Source: Clostridiales bacterium (GTDB lineage Bacteria > Bacillota > Clostridia > Lachnospirales > Lachnospiraceae). Taken from it: DNA of 64,000 nucleotides. The notes below the pieces were generated by a model that saw only the letters and a program-made list of their open reading frames with translations, searched no databases and was not told the DNA's origin. Within the stretch, counting starts at the first letter, position 1; each line of letters begins with the position of its first letter. The stretch covers positions 1 through 64,000 of the forward strand of contig JAJQAC010000069.1 in NCBI GenBank assembly GCA_021204025.1. Reading direction: 5' to 3'. Position numbers and translations under genes: made by a program. Positions 25,026 to 34,090 of the stretch are shown in pieces.

Positions 25026-25775
25026 ATGAATACGAATTTTTATTCATTAAGGACAGTGTCTAACCGTTCCGCTTTTTTACGGGGAATGCAGGATGCCATC
25101 CCGATCGGCCTGGGATACCTCGCCGTTTCTTTTTCACTGGGAATTGCGGCCAGGAATATCGGCCTTTCCCCGGTTCAGAGCTTTTTTATGAGTCTTCTTA
25201 ATAACGCTTCCGCGGGAGAATACGCCGGTCTTACCATGATCGCTGCGGAAGGAACCTATCTGGAGATGGCGATGATTACACTGATCGCAAATGCGCGATA
25301 TCTGCTTATGAGCTGTGCGATGAGTCAGCGGGTTTCTCCCGATATGTCCATTCCTCATCGTATGCTGGTTGCGTTTGACATTACGGATGAATTATTTGGA
25401 ATCGCGATCGCACGTCCCGGATATCTGAATCCCAATTATACATATGGGGCGGTAGTGGTCGCCGCGCCGAGCTGGGCGATCGGGACGGCAATCGGATGTA
25501 TCGCGGGAAATCTGATGCCGGAACGTATGGTAAGTGCGTTCAGCGTTGCGCTTTTTGGAATGTTTCTTGCCATTATCATTCCACCTGCGAGGGCGGATAA
25601 AGTTGTGGGAGCTCTGGTTGGTATCAGCTTTCTCGCAAGTGCCGTTACGTCATGGCTGCCATTGTTTGCGCGTATTTCCGGCGGTATGCGTACCATCATC
25701 CTCACAGCGGCGATTTCAGCTGCGGCTGCTGTGTTATTTCCCAGGGAACCGGAAGAGGAGGAAAAAGGACAATGA
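25026..25775 (+). CDS. azlC: AzlC family branched-chain amino acid exporter, large subunit
   Basis: 249 residues, about seven membrane helices, with the AzlC opening FLRGMQDAIPIGLGYLAVSFSLGIAAR. With AzlD it forms an exporter of branched-chain or related amino acids. Its stop overlaps the azlD start in an ATGA junction, implying coupled translation. The ribosome-binding site is weak (AGGAT). Confidence 0.88.
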   Translation: MNTNFYSLRTVSNRSAFLRGMQDAIPIGLGYLAVSFSLGIAARNIGLSPVQSFFMSLLNNASAGEYAGLTMIAAEGTYLEMAMITLIANARYLLMSCAMSQRVSPDMSIPHRMLVAFDITDELFGIAIARPGYLNPNYTYGAVVVAAPSWAIGTAIGCIAGNLMPERMVSAFSVALFGMFLAIIIPPARADKVVGALVGISFLASAVTSWLPLFARISGGMRTIILTAAISAAAAVLFPREPEEEEKGQ

Positions 25776-26071
25776 ACATCTGGATTTACATTCTGGTCAT
25801 GGCGGTAGTCAGCTATCTGATACGGGTACTTCCCATGACCCTGATTCGCCGCCCGATCAAAAACCGTCTGATTCAGTCCTTTTTATATTATGTTCCATAT
25901 GTGACTCTTGCGGTAATGACGTTTCCGGCTATTATCGACGCAACACTCAATCCGGTATCCGGCATACTCGCCCTTATTGTTGGCATCATTGCCGCATGGT
26001 ATGGGGCGGGCCTTTTTCCGGTTGCTGTTGTCTGCTGCATGGTTGTGTTTGTGGCAGAGTTCTTTTTATAA
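25772..26071 (+). CDS. azlD: AzlD family amino acid exporter, small subunit
   Basis: 99 residues with three to four membrane helices; YLIRVLPMTLIRRPIKN near the N-terminus is typical of AzlD. GAGGAGGAAAAAGG just upstream fixes the ATG at 25772, inside the end of azlC. Longer in-frame upstream sequence belongs to azlC DNA. It works with AzlC in the same membrane complex. Confidence 0.87.
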   Translation: MNIWIYILVMAVVSYLIRVLPMTLIRRPIKNRLIQSFLYYVPYVTLAVMTFPAIIDATLNPVSGILALIVGIIAAWYGAGLFPVAVVCCMVVFVAEFFL

Positions 26072-26081
26072 GTTCTGATTG

Positions 26082-26110
26082 TAGACACTTTCAGGGAAGT
26101 GTGTTATACT
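26082..26110 (+). promoter_or_regulatory. Promoter of the radC-mre operon with embedded inverted repeat
   Basis: TAGACA (26082-26087), a 17-base spacer and TATACT (26105-26110). The spacer contains ACACTT-TCAGGG-AAGTGT (26085-26102), a perfect 6-bp inverted repeat that could be an operator. It is not a LexA box. Confidence 0.5.
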
Positions 26111-26179
26111 TTCTTTGAATTTTGTTGTCAGTCTGTTCCTCTGGATGTGTACCTGGAGAGTCACGTAGAAAGGGGACAC

Positions 26180-26866
26180 ATGAAAATCAAAGATATTCCC
26201 AACAGTGACAGGCCTTATGAGAGATGCCTGAAATATGGTCCTGAGATACTCAGTGACGCAGAATTGCTGTCTATTATCATACGGACAGGTTCCCGCAATG
26301 TAAATTCCATGGAACTTGCCGGACAGATACTGGCCCTGAACTATCCGAAAGAGGGTATTTTGGGGCTTTTGCATCTTTCTTTGCAGGATCTTACCGCAAT
26401 CCGCGGGATTGGAACTGTTAAGGCGGTTCAGCTGCTTTGTATCGGGGAATTGTCCCGGCGTATATGGAAAGAACATAGCGTTGACCTGCACAGACAGTTT
26501 ACGTCTCCCGAAGTCGTTTTTGATTATTACCGCGAGGATATGAGACATCTGGAAAAGGAACAGATGCGGATGATGCTTTTTAACACCAGGCAGGTACTGA
26601 TCCGGGAAGTTCTGATCTCCCAGGGGACCGTTAATGCCTCGCTTGCAAGTCCGCGGGAGATATTAATTGAAGCACTGCGCAGCCAGGCGGTCAACCTGAT
26701 CCTCGTACACAATCATCCCAGCGGAGATGCAGAACCCAGTCTGGATGATATTGCTCTAACTCAGAAAATAGCAGAGGCCGGGAATCTGATCGGGATTCCG
26801 ATGATCGATCACGTAGTCATCGGAGATCATTCCTATGTCAGTTTAAAAGAACGGGGTTATATTTAA
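26180..26866 (+). CDS. radC: RadC/JAB domain protein
   Basis: 228 residues. An N-terminal helix-hairpin-helix part (LTAIRGIGTVKAVQLLCIGEL) is followed by the JAB/MPN-like domain with the metal motif HNHPSGDAEPSLDD and the DHVVIGD segment. The biochemical role of RadC remains unclear; a DNA repair role is historical and disputed. The start at 26180 has AAAGGGG upstream. Its stop overlaps the mreC start by one base. In related genomes mreB commonly lies between radC and mreC; it is not here. Confidence 0.9.
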   Translation: MKIKDIPNSDRPYERCLKYGPEILSDAELLSIIIRTGSRNVNSMELAGQILALNYPKEGILGLLHLSLQDLTAIRGIGTVKAVQLLCIGELSRRIWKEHSVDLHRQFTSPEVVFDYYREDMRHLEKEQMRMMLFNTRQVLIREVLISQGTVNASLASPREILIEALRSQAVNLILVHNHPSGDAEPSLDDIALTQKIAEAGNLIGIPMIDHVVIGDHSYVSLKERGYI

Positions 26867-27714
26867 TGGAGTCAAAACGAAGCAAATATATTATGATCGG
26901 TTTATCCGTTTTCTGTGTAATTCTGATTGCGGTTACCTCCTTTAAGGACGGATTCCTTGATCCGCTCCGAACCGGCATCGGTTATTTCCTGATCCCGATT
27001 CAGTCCGGTGTAAACCGGGCAGGATTTACGCTTTACAACAATATCGAAAATTATGGCAGCTTTAAAGAAGCGCTGGCCGAGAATGAGGAACTCCGTATCC
27101 GTGTCAATGAGCTTGTAGAAGAAAACAGCCGTTTGCAGTCCGAACAACTGGAGCTGCAGCGTCTCAGGGAGCTTTATGAGCTGGATCAGGAATATCTTCA
27201 ATATGAAAAAATCGGCGCGCGTGTGATCGCCAAAGATTCGGGAGACTGGTTCCAGGTTTTTCGTATTGACAAGGGTTCAGCAGACGGAATCCGGGTAGAT
27301 GCCAATGTGATGGCAGATGGCGGTCTCATCGGGATCGTAACGGATGTCGGCGCCAATTACGCGACTGTCCGTTCCATCATCGATGATGTGAGCCGTGTAA
27401 GCGGTATGGCGCAGCAGTCCGGAGATAATTGCATCGTTTCCGGAGATCTGACTCTCTTTTCCGAGGGGCGTCTGAGAATCAGTAATATTTCCCGCGATGG
27501 GGATATTAAAGATGGAGACCGTATTGTCACATCTAATATCAGTTCAAAATTTCTTCCTGGTATTCTGATCGGCTATGCGACAGACATTACAACGGATACA
27601 ACGCGGCTGACAAAATCCGGTTATCTGATCCCTGTTGCTGATTTTAATAATCTTCAGGAGGTGCTTGTCGTCATGGATCTGAAAGAAGATTATCTTCAGG
27701 AGACCGACGAATGA
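26866..27714 (+). CDS. mreC: Rod shape-determining protein MreC
   Basis: 282 residues: one N-terminal membrane helix (about 10-26), a coiled coil (ENEELRIRVNELVEENSRLQSEQLELQRL), then two beta-barrel-like domains with VMADGGLIGIV and SGDNCIVSGDL. It acts outside the membrane in the elongasome and activates PBP2/RodA. The start codon overlaps the radC stop, and its end overlaps mreD (ATGA). Confidence 0.93.
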   Translation: MESKRSKYIMIGLSVFCVILIAVTSFKDGFLDPLRTGIGYFLIPIQSGVNRAGFTLYNNIENYGSFKEALAENEELRIRVNELVEENSRLQSEQLELQRLRELYELDQEYLQYEKIGARVIAKDSGDWFQVFRIDKGSADGIRVDANVMADGGLIGIVTDVGANYATVRSIIDDVSRVSGMAQQSGDNCIVSGDLTLFSEGRLRISNISRDGDIKDGDRIVTSNISSKFLPGILIGYATDITTDTTRLTKSGYLIPVADFNNLQEVLVVMDLKEDYLQETDE

Positions 27715-28217
27715 AACGACTGATTCTGAATCTTTTACTGGTGTTTCTGGCGTTTACCGTACAAAATGGCGTCTTTCCGCTGCTTCCTTTTCTGACGGCG
27801 ACGCCAAATCTGCTGTTGATTCTTACTTTTTCTTTTGGTTTTATTTATGGCAGAGAAGCCGGCATGTGGTATGGATTGTTAGCCGGGATTCTGCTGGATC
27901 TGTTTTACAGCGGACCATTTGGCTTTTATACGCTGCTTTTTATTCACGTTGGATTTTTCAACGGGATTTTTACCCGTTATTATTATGAGGATTATATTAC
28001 ACTCCCGTTGATTTTAAGTTTTGTCAATGAACTGGTTTATAATCTGTATATTTATGTGTTCCGTTTCCTGATCCGCAACCGCCTGGATATCTTATATTAT
28101 ACGCGGGAGATTATTATTCCGGAGACGATATGCACGATTGTTACAACATTGTTGATCTATCGTTTCTTCCTGTTTACGAATCGTCGTCTGGAGGAAATGG
28201 AAAACAGGAGAAATTAA
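27711..28217 (+). CDS. mreD: Rod shape-determining protein MreD
   Basis: 168 residues, five or six hydrophobic helices, and the typical region FIYGREAGMWYGLLAGILLDLFYSGPFG. It is an integral membrane partner of MreC in lateral wall growth. It overlaps mreC by four bases and precedes the PBP2 gene by six, so all three should be translated from one message. Confidence 0.9.
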   Translation: MKRLILNLLLVFLAFTVQNGVFPLLPFLTATPNLLLILTFSFGFIYGREAGMWYGLLAGILLDLFYSGPFGFYTLLFIHVGFFNGIFTRYYYEDYITLPLILSFVNELVYNLYIYVFRFLIRNRLDILYYTREIIIPETICTIVTTLLIYRFFLFTNRRLEEMENRRN

Positions 28218-28223
28218 ATTTTC

Positions 28224-31103
28224 ATGCAAAAAATTTTTCTGGAATTTGCGGGAGACCTGATACGTAAGATCTTCAGTTCACGGCTGGTTATTCTTGGACT
28301 GGGCTTTTTTTCTATGTTTCTGATCCTGATTGGCAGGCTCTTTCAGCTGCAGATTGTGGATGGCGAGCAGTATCTGGATAATTATGTCCAGATGACAGAA
28401 AAGACCGTTACGACGCCGGGTACCCGCGGAAATATCTATGATCGTAAAGGAAATCTTCTTGCTTATAATGAACCGGCTTATTCCGTGACGATTCAGGATA
28501 CCGGCGCTTATCCGGACAGTGCCTCGATGAACCGTATGTTGTATGAACTGATTCAGATCCTTAACAAGCATGGATACACGGTTCAGGGAAAACTGAAGAT
28601 CGCGCTGGATGAGGACGGAACTATGATATATACTTCCGGTTCCGAAAGCGCACGAAAACGGTTTCTGAGAGATTTTTACGGACTTCGGAGTGTAGATGAA
28701 CTGGACGATGCGAGAGGGAGATATCCTTCGGCTGTTACGGCGCGTGAGCTTTTTCAGCTCCGCTATGACCGCTATCAGCTGGACCGTATGACGGATGACA
28801 GCGGTGTTCCGATTATACTGACGGACGCACAGGCTCTGCAAATTGTTGATATCAGGTATACTTTGGCTTTAAGCGCATATAAAAAATATGAGACGATTAC
28901 GATTACCTCTTATGTGGACGAGGTTACAGTCGCGGATATCCTGGAACACACGGATCGTATGGACGGTGTCGGTATCGTAGAATCTACGATTCGCCGCTAT
29001 AATGATGCTGTTTATTTTGCTCCGATCATTGGCTATACCGGGAAAATACAGGAGGATCAGCTGGAGGAACTGCGTAAGATCAATTCGGAGTATGAATTGA
29101 ACGACATTGTCGGTCGGATCGGCATTGAATCCTCAATGGAAGCAGAATTGCAGGGTGGAAAGGGATATCGTCATCTGATTGTAAATAATGTCGGAAGCGT
29201 CATGGAAACGGTATCAGAGACAAGCCCGACGACAGGAAACGATATCTATCTGACGATTGATCGTGATCTTCAGATTGGTCTGTACCATCTGATTGAACAG
29301 CAGCTCGCCGGCATTCTGGCATCCAAGCTGGTCAATGAAGAGGTCAATACGGATGATTACAGTGATACCAGCAAGCTGCCGGTTCCTGTAAAGGACGCAT
29401 ATTATCAGCTGATTAACAACAATGTTCTGTCCCTTTCCCACATGGCCGGGGAAGAAGCATCTCTGACAGAAAGAAACATTTATTCTTCTTTCACAACAGC
29501 GAGAGAACAGATTTTATCCCAGCTGCGCTATGAACTGATGAGCGACCACGCGACGGCGATGCAGGATCTGCCGAGAAGTATGATGTCCTATATGGCTTAT
29601 ATCTACAGCTATCTGTCGGAGCCGTCGGTTGGAATCATCAAAAGGGATGAGATTGATACAAACAGCGAGATTTACCAGGCGTGGAGAAATGACGAAATCA
29701 GCCTCAGAGAATACCTTTACGCAGGTATTTCGGACAACTGGATCGATACGGTTCGTCTCAATGTACAAAGCAAATATTCAAGTGCGGATGATATTTACAG
29801 CGTACTGGTCGATTATGTTCTGGAGCAGCTGGAAACGGATAATAAATTTGGGAAAAGGATTTTCCGTTATCTGATTAACGATTCCGTGATTACCGGACAG
29901 CAGCTTTGCATGGCCCTGTATGACCAGGGAGTACTTGCTTATGATGAAGAACAGGTGCGTCGGCTGGCTGAAGGGGGTGACACTTATGCGTTTACCTTTA
30001 TGAAAGAAAAAATTTCAAATATCGAGATCACTCCCGCTCAGCTTGCACTGGATCCATGCACAGGTGGAGCCGTTATTACGGATGTCAATACCGGTGAAGT
30101 ACGCGCACTGGTCACTTACCCCAGCTACGATAATAATCGATTGTCCGGTACGGTAGATGCGATCTATTATAATCAGCTGCAGGAGGATCTGTCGCTTCCA
30201 TTATACAATAACGCGACACAGGCAAAAAAAGCGCCGGGCTCTACGTTCAAACCGATCACGGCGATTGCCGGTCTGGAGGAACATGTGATCGATCCCTATG
30301 AGACGATTAACTGCACCGGACGGTATGATGAGATTGATCCTCCACTGCGTTGTTGGATCTATCCCGGAAGACATGAGGCATTGGATGTGCGCGGCGGTCT
30401 CCAGAATTCCTGTAACTATTTCTTCGCTGAGGTAGCCCACCGGCTTTCTACCGATGAAAATGGCGTCTATTCCACAGAAAGAGGGATAGAGACGATACGT
30501 AAATACGCGTCCATGTTTGGTCTTGACCGCCCATCCGGTATCGAGATATCCGAAACTCAGCCGGAAATGACCACAGAAGCGCCGGAACGTTCCGCGATTG
30601 GACAGGGCACCAATGCCTATGCCAATATTCAGCTTGCCCGCTATGTGGCCGCGATTGCCAACCGGGGAACTGTATTTGAGCTGAGTCTTCTTGATCGCAT
30701 GACAGATTCTGAAGGTAATCTGATCGAAGACTTTACACCAGAGATATCCGGACAGATTGAGATCCGTGAGGATACCTGGGACGCGGTACAGGACGGTATG
30801 CGTGCCGTGATCGCGCAGGGGTCATCCAGGGCAATCTTTCGTGACCTGGAGGTTGATATTGCTGGTAAAACCGGTACCGCACAGGAGTCCGGAAACCGGG
30901 CGAACCATGCGTTTTTTATTTCGTATGGCCCTTATTCCAATCCGGAGATTGCGGTTACTGTGAATATTCCTTATGGATATTCTTCATCCAATGCAGCTAC
31001 GGTGGCAAAGAACATTTATCGTTTTTACTATGGATACACAGATCTGGATACAATTTTGAATACAAAAGCGCGGGGAGTTTCCAACGTCACGATTGGTGAC
31101 TAG
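28224..31103 (+). CDS. mrdA: Penicillin-binding protein 2 (transpeptidase)
   Basis: 959 residues. One membrane anchor (about 20-42), then the class B PBP dimerisation domain with GTRGNIYDRKGNLLAYNE. The transpeptidase domain has SxxK in APGSTFKPI (near 672), SxN in SCNYFF (near 729) and KTG in GKTGTAQES (near 881). It crosslinks peptidoglycan during elongation with RodA, MreC and MreD, whose genes flank it. It is far longer than the E. coli type (about 630) because of roughly 250 extra residues between the two domains, a helical, Asp/Tyr-rich insert I do not recognise. The start at 28224 lacks a strong ribosome-binding site. Confidence 0.93.
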   Translation: MQKIFLEFAGDLIRKIFSSRLVILGLGFFSMFLILIGRLFQLQIVDGEQYLDNYVQMTEKTVTTPGTRGNIYDRKGNLLAYNEPAYSVTIQDTGAYPDSASMNRMLYELIQILNKHGYTVQGKLKIALDEDGTMIYTSGSESARKRFLRDFYGLRSVDELDDARGRYPSAVTARELFQLRYDRYQLDRMTDDSGVPIILTDAQALQIVDIRYTLALSAYKKYETITITSYVDEVTVADILEHTDRMDGVGIVESTIRRYNDAVYFAPIIGYTGKIQEDQLEELRKINSEYELNDIVGRIGIESSMEAELQGGKGYRHLIVNNVGSVMETVSETSPTTGNDIYLTIDRDLQIGLYHLIEQQLAGILASKLVNEEVNTDDYSDTSKLPVPVKDAYYQLINNNVLSLSHMAGEEASLTERNIYSSFTTAREQILSQLRYELMSDHATAMQDLPRSMMSYMAYIYSYLSEPSVGIIKRDEIDTNSEIYQAWRNDEISLREYLYAGISDNWIDTVRLNVQSKYSSADDIYSVLVDYVLEQLETDNKFGKRIFRYLINDSVITGQQLCMALYDQGVLAYDEEQVRRLAEGGDTYAFTFMKEKISNIEITPAQLALDPCTGGAVITDVNTGEVRALVTYPSYDNNRLSGTVDAIYYNQLQEDLSLPLYNNATQAKKAPGSTFKPITAIAGLEEHVIDPYETINCTGRYDEIDPPLRCWIYPGRHEALDVRGGLQNSCNYFFAEVAHRLSTDENGVYSTERGIETIRKYASMFGLDRPSGIEISETQPEMTTEAPERSAIGQGTNAYANIQLARYVAAIANRGTVFELSLLDRMTDSEGNLIEDFTPEISGQIEIREDTWDAVQDGMRAVIAQGSSRAIFRDLEVDIAGKTGTAQESGNRANHAFFISYGPYSNPEIAVTVNIPYGYSSSNAATVAKNIYRFYYGYTDLDTILNTKARGVSNVTIGD

Positions 31104-31137
31104 GACATCCGCGGGATTCAGAAAGTGGGGCGTCACA

Positions 31138-31803
31138 TTGAAAAACCATGTTGTCATTAAAAGCAGCAAAACCGGCATGAATATTATTCTTGATCCGGAG
31201 TGTACATTTGATGAAATCCTTCAGTCTGTTGCGGCCAAATTTCGTGAGAGCGCCCGTTTCTGGGGAAACGTCCAGATGGCACTGATTCTGGAAGGGAGAG
31301 AATTGACCGCGACGGAGGAACTGCAGATCATAGATGCGATTATGGAAAATTCAGCGGTTGAGATTCTTTGCCTGATCGATCAGGATGCGTCACGGATGGA
31401 GAGGTGCGAAAAGGCGTTAAATCAAAAACTTATGGAGTTAAGTTCCTGTACCGGACAGTTTTACAGGGGAGATCTCTGCCGGGCGGAAACGCTTGAGTCC
31501 GAGGCAAGCGTTGTCATTATCGGAGATGTACAGCACGGAGCAAGAGTTACGGCAAAAGGCAATATTGTCATTCTGGGAGAGTTAAAGGGGAGCGCCCATG
31601 CCGGCGTCTTCGGGAATGAGGACGCGGTCATTGTAGCTCTTGAAATGTCGCCGTTGCAGATCCGGATCGCGTCGGCTGCGCGCCATTATAAAGACAGCCG
31701 CCGCAGGCTTGGTAAAGGTCCGATGATTGCTTTTTATGAGAATGGTGAAATATCGGTCAGACCGCTGAAAAAAGACTTTTTCAGTATGTTGCATTTAATT
31801 TAG
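31138..31803 (+). CDS. minC: Septum site-determining protein MinC
   Basis: Inhibitor of FtsZ assembly that acts with MinD. The N-terminal domain begins LKNHVVIKSSKTGMNIIL and the C-terminal beta-helix has VVIIGDVQHGARVTAKGNIVILGELKGSAHAG. I prefer TTG at 31138, with AAGTGGGG about 7 bases upstream and the sequence matching the family N-terminus. This gives 221 residues. A longer frame from 31093 would overlap the PBP2 gene and has no good site. It leads minCDE. Confidence 0.9.
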   Translation: MKNHVVIKSSKTGMNIILDPECTFDEILQSVAAKFRESARFWGNVQMALILEGRELTATEELQIIDAIMENSAVEILCLIDQDASRMERCEKALNQKLMELSSCTGQFYRGDLCRAETLESEASVVIIGDVQHGARVTAKGNIVILGELKGSAHAGVFGNEDAVIVALEMSPLQIRIASAARHYKDSRRRLGKGPMIAFYENGEISVRPLKKDFFSMLHLI

Positions 31804-31874
31804 TGCTGGAAATCCGATATACTTTCATGTATAATAATTTTATAATTTGAATTTCTTTTCAGGAGGCATTCGTT

Positions 31875-32666
31875 ATGAGTGAAGTCATTGTGATTACTTC
31901 CGGAAAAGGCGGGGTCGGCAAGACGACAACTACCGCAAACATCGGCACAGGCCTGGCACTGCTGGGCTATCGTGTATGTCTGATTGATACGGATATCGGA
32001 CTGCGCAATCTGGATGTGGTGATGGGACTGGAAAACCGGATTATCTATAATCTGGTAGATGTGGTAGAGGGAAACTGTCGGATGAAGCAGGCCCTGATAA
32101 AAGACAAAAGATATCCGAATCTGTACCTTCTGCCATCTGCCCAGACACGGGACAAGACTTCGGTGAATCCCGGACAGATGCAGAAACTTACCGACGATCT
32201 GCGGGATGATTTTGATTATATTCTTCTGGATTGTCCTGCAGGGATTGAGAGAGGATTTCAGAACGCGATTGCCGGTGCTGAACGTGCAATTGTTGTGACA
32301 ACACCTGAAGTATCAGCGATCCGGGACGCAGATCGTATCATCGGACTGCTGGAATCTTCGCAGATTACTCAGATTGACCTGATTGTAAACAGGATACGTA
32401 TGGACATGGTGCGCCGTGGTGATATGATGTCAGTTGATGATGTGGCTGATATTCTGGCCGTTCCTGTTATAGGCGCTGTGCCGGATGATGAGACAATTGT
32501 TATTTCGACAAACCAGGGAGAACCTTTGGTTGACACTGCCTGTGCAGCCGGTGAGGCTTTTTATACCATCTGCAGGAGAATCATCGGAGAGGAGATTCCA
32601 CTGATGGATCTGGAACGACAGCGGGGGATTCTGATCCGGATTTCGCAGTTTTTGAAGAGAGCCTGA
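31875..32666 (+). CDS. minD: Septum site-determining ATPase MinD
   Basis: 263 residues. The deviant Walker A SGKGGVGKTTTTANIG is at about 8-23, LIDTDIGLRNLD and DCPAGIERG are the switch motifs, and an amphipathic C-terminal membrane-targeting helix (RGILIRISQFLKR) is present. It recruits MinC to the membrane. AGGAGG precedes the ATG. It lies between minC and minE as usual. Confidence 0.95.
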   Translation: MSEVIVITSGKGGVGKTTTTANIGTGLALLGYRVCLIDTDIGLRNLDVVMGLENRIIYNLVDVVEGNCRMKQALIKDKRYPNLYLLPSAQTRDKTSVNPGQMQKLTDDLRDDFDYILLDCPAGIERGFQNAIAGAERAIVVTTPEVSAIRDADRIIGLLESSQITQIDLIVNRIRMDMVRRGDMMSVDDVADILAVPVIGAVPDDETIVISTNQGEPLVDTACAAGEAFYTICRRIIGEEIPLMDLERQRGILIRISQFLKRA

Positions 32667-32679
32667 GGAGAGTTTTAAG

Positions 32680-32952
32680 ATGCGCCTGTTTTTTCTTTTT
32701 CACAAAGGAAATTCCGGTGAGATTGCCCGTAATCGATTAAAGATTGCATTAATCTCAGATGAAGCACAGGTGACGCCGGGTTTACTGGATATGATTCGGG
32801 AAGATTTAATTGATGTTTTTTCCCGATATGCGGATTTTGATACCGGACAGGTTGATCTGCGTCTGAGCCGTGGTGCCTGTTCCGATGACATGCTGCCGGC
32901 TCTGTGTGCAAGGATTCCGGTCCGGCAGTTTACCAGGTTGAGGAATGAATGA
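32680..32952 (+). CDS. minE: Cell division topological specificity factor MinE
   Basis: 90 residues. The N-terminal membrane and MinD-binding region is RLFFLFHKGNSGEIARNRLKIALISDEA, and the C-terminal topological-specificity domain includes MIREDLIDVFSRYADFD. It stimulates MinD ATPase and drives Min oscillation. Its presence implies an oscillating, E. coli-like Min system rather than the DivIVA/MinJ type. Its stop overlaps the rodA start. Confidence 0.9.
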   Translation: MRLFFLFHKGNSGEIARNRLKIALISDEAQVTPGLLDMIREDLIDVFSRYADFDTGQVDLRLSRGACSDDMLPALCARIPVRQFTRLRNE

Positions 32953-34070
32953 TGCTGTTTGATTACCAATTCAAAAATTATAATTTTCGCTTGGTATTAT
33001 ATGCGCTTCTTTTAAATTTTTCAGGCGTTCTGCTGATAAGAAGCGCGACAAATCAGGATCCTGTCTATGTAAATAAACAGATCCTCGGGATTCTGGCAGG
33101 TTTTGTGATAGCAATCATCCTTTCGCTGATTGATTATCATAAGATTGTTGCTGCCGCAACCGGCATTTATATCGGATGCCTGATTTTATTACTTGCGGTT
33201 TTATTAATCGGAAAAAATGTCAATAATGCTACCAGATGGCTGGAATTACCTGCGATCGGGCAGATTCAGCCGTCAGAATTCGTCAAGGTCGGCCTGATTG
33301 TTTTTTTTGCCTGGTTTTTTAATCGTTCAGCGGAACATATCAATGATATTAAGATCCTTTTTACTGCAGGATGCCTTTTCGCGGTACCGTTTCTGCTCAT
33401 TTTCAGTGAACCGGATCTGTCGACTGGTCTGGTGATACTTTTTGTGTTTACCTGTATGTTGTACGCGGCAGGACTGAGTTACCGTTGGATTGCGGTCACT
33501 GCGGCTATTTTGTTCCCCTGCGGTGCGCTTTTTGTATATTTGCTGCAATATGATATGGTTCCTTTTCTGAAGGGATATCAGGCGACCAGAATTCTGGCTT
33601 TTGTTAATCGGGAGAAGTATGCGGAAACGAATTTGCAGCAGAATAACTCTATTATGGCGATTGGTTCCGGGATGCTTAAGGGGAAAGGTCTGAATAATAA
33701 TACGCTCGCTTCTGTCAAAAACGGTAATTTTCTTTCCGAAGAACAGACGGATTTCATTTTTGCCGTGATCGGAGAAGAGCTGGGGTTTATTGGCTGTGTC
33801 TGTGTCATTGTTCTCATAGCCCTTGTCGTGTTTGAGTGTCTGCTTATGGCAGGGCGCGCGCGCGATCTTTCCGGCAGGCTTCTCTGCGTGGGAATGGCCG
33901 CTCTCCTTGCTTTTCAGAGTTTTGCCAATATCGCTGTTGCTACAGGAGTTTTTCCGAACACAGGACTTTCGCTTCCGTTTATCAGTTATGGAGTAAGCTC
34001 CCTGATGAGTTTATACATTGGTATCGGAGTGATTTTGAATGTCGGACTTCAAAGGAAACTTAGTACCTGA
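32949..34070 (+). CDS. rodA: SEDS family peptidoglycan polymerase RodA
   Basis: 373 residues with about ten membrane helices. SEDS signatures are LPAIGQIQPSEFVKVGLIVFFA, FSEPDLSTG, and near the end FPNTGLSLPFISYGVSSL. It is the glycosyltransferase partner of PBP2 in elongation. Two adjacent ATGs (32949, 32952) overlap the minE stop; GAGGA upstream fits the second slightly better. RodA is preferred over FtsW because of the mre/PBP2/min context. Confidence 0.9.
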   Translation: MMLFDYQFKNYNFRLVLYALLLNFSGVLLIRSATNQDPVYVNKQILGILAGFVIAIILSLIDYHKIVAAATGIYIGCLILLLAVLLIGKNVNNATRWLELPAIGQIQPSEFVKVGLIVFFAWFFNRSAEHINDIKILFTAGCLFAVPFLLIFSEPDLSTGLVILFVFTCMLYAAGLSYRWIAVTAAILFPCGALFVYLLQYDMVPFLKGYQATRILAFVNREKYAETNLQQNNSIMAIGSGMLKGKGLNNNTLASVKNGNFLSEEQTDFIFAVIGEELGFIGCVCVIVLIALVVFECLLMAGRARDLSGRLLCVGMAALLAFQSFANIAVATGVFPNTGLSLPFISYGVSSLMSLYIGIGVILNVGLQRKLST

Positions 34071-34090
34071 TTAAAAAGGAGGATACACAT

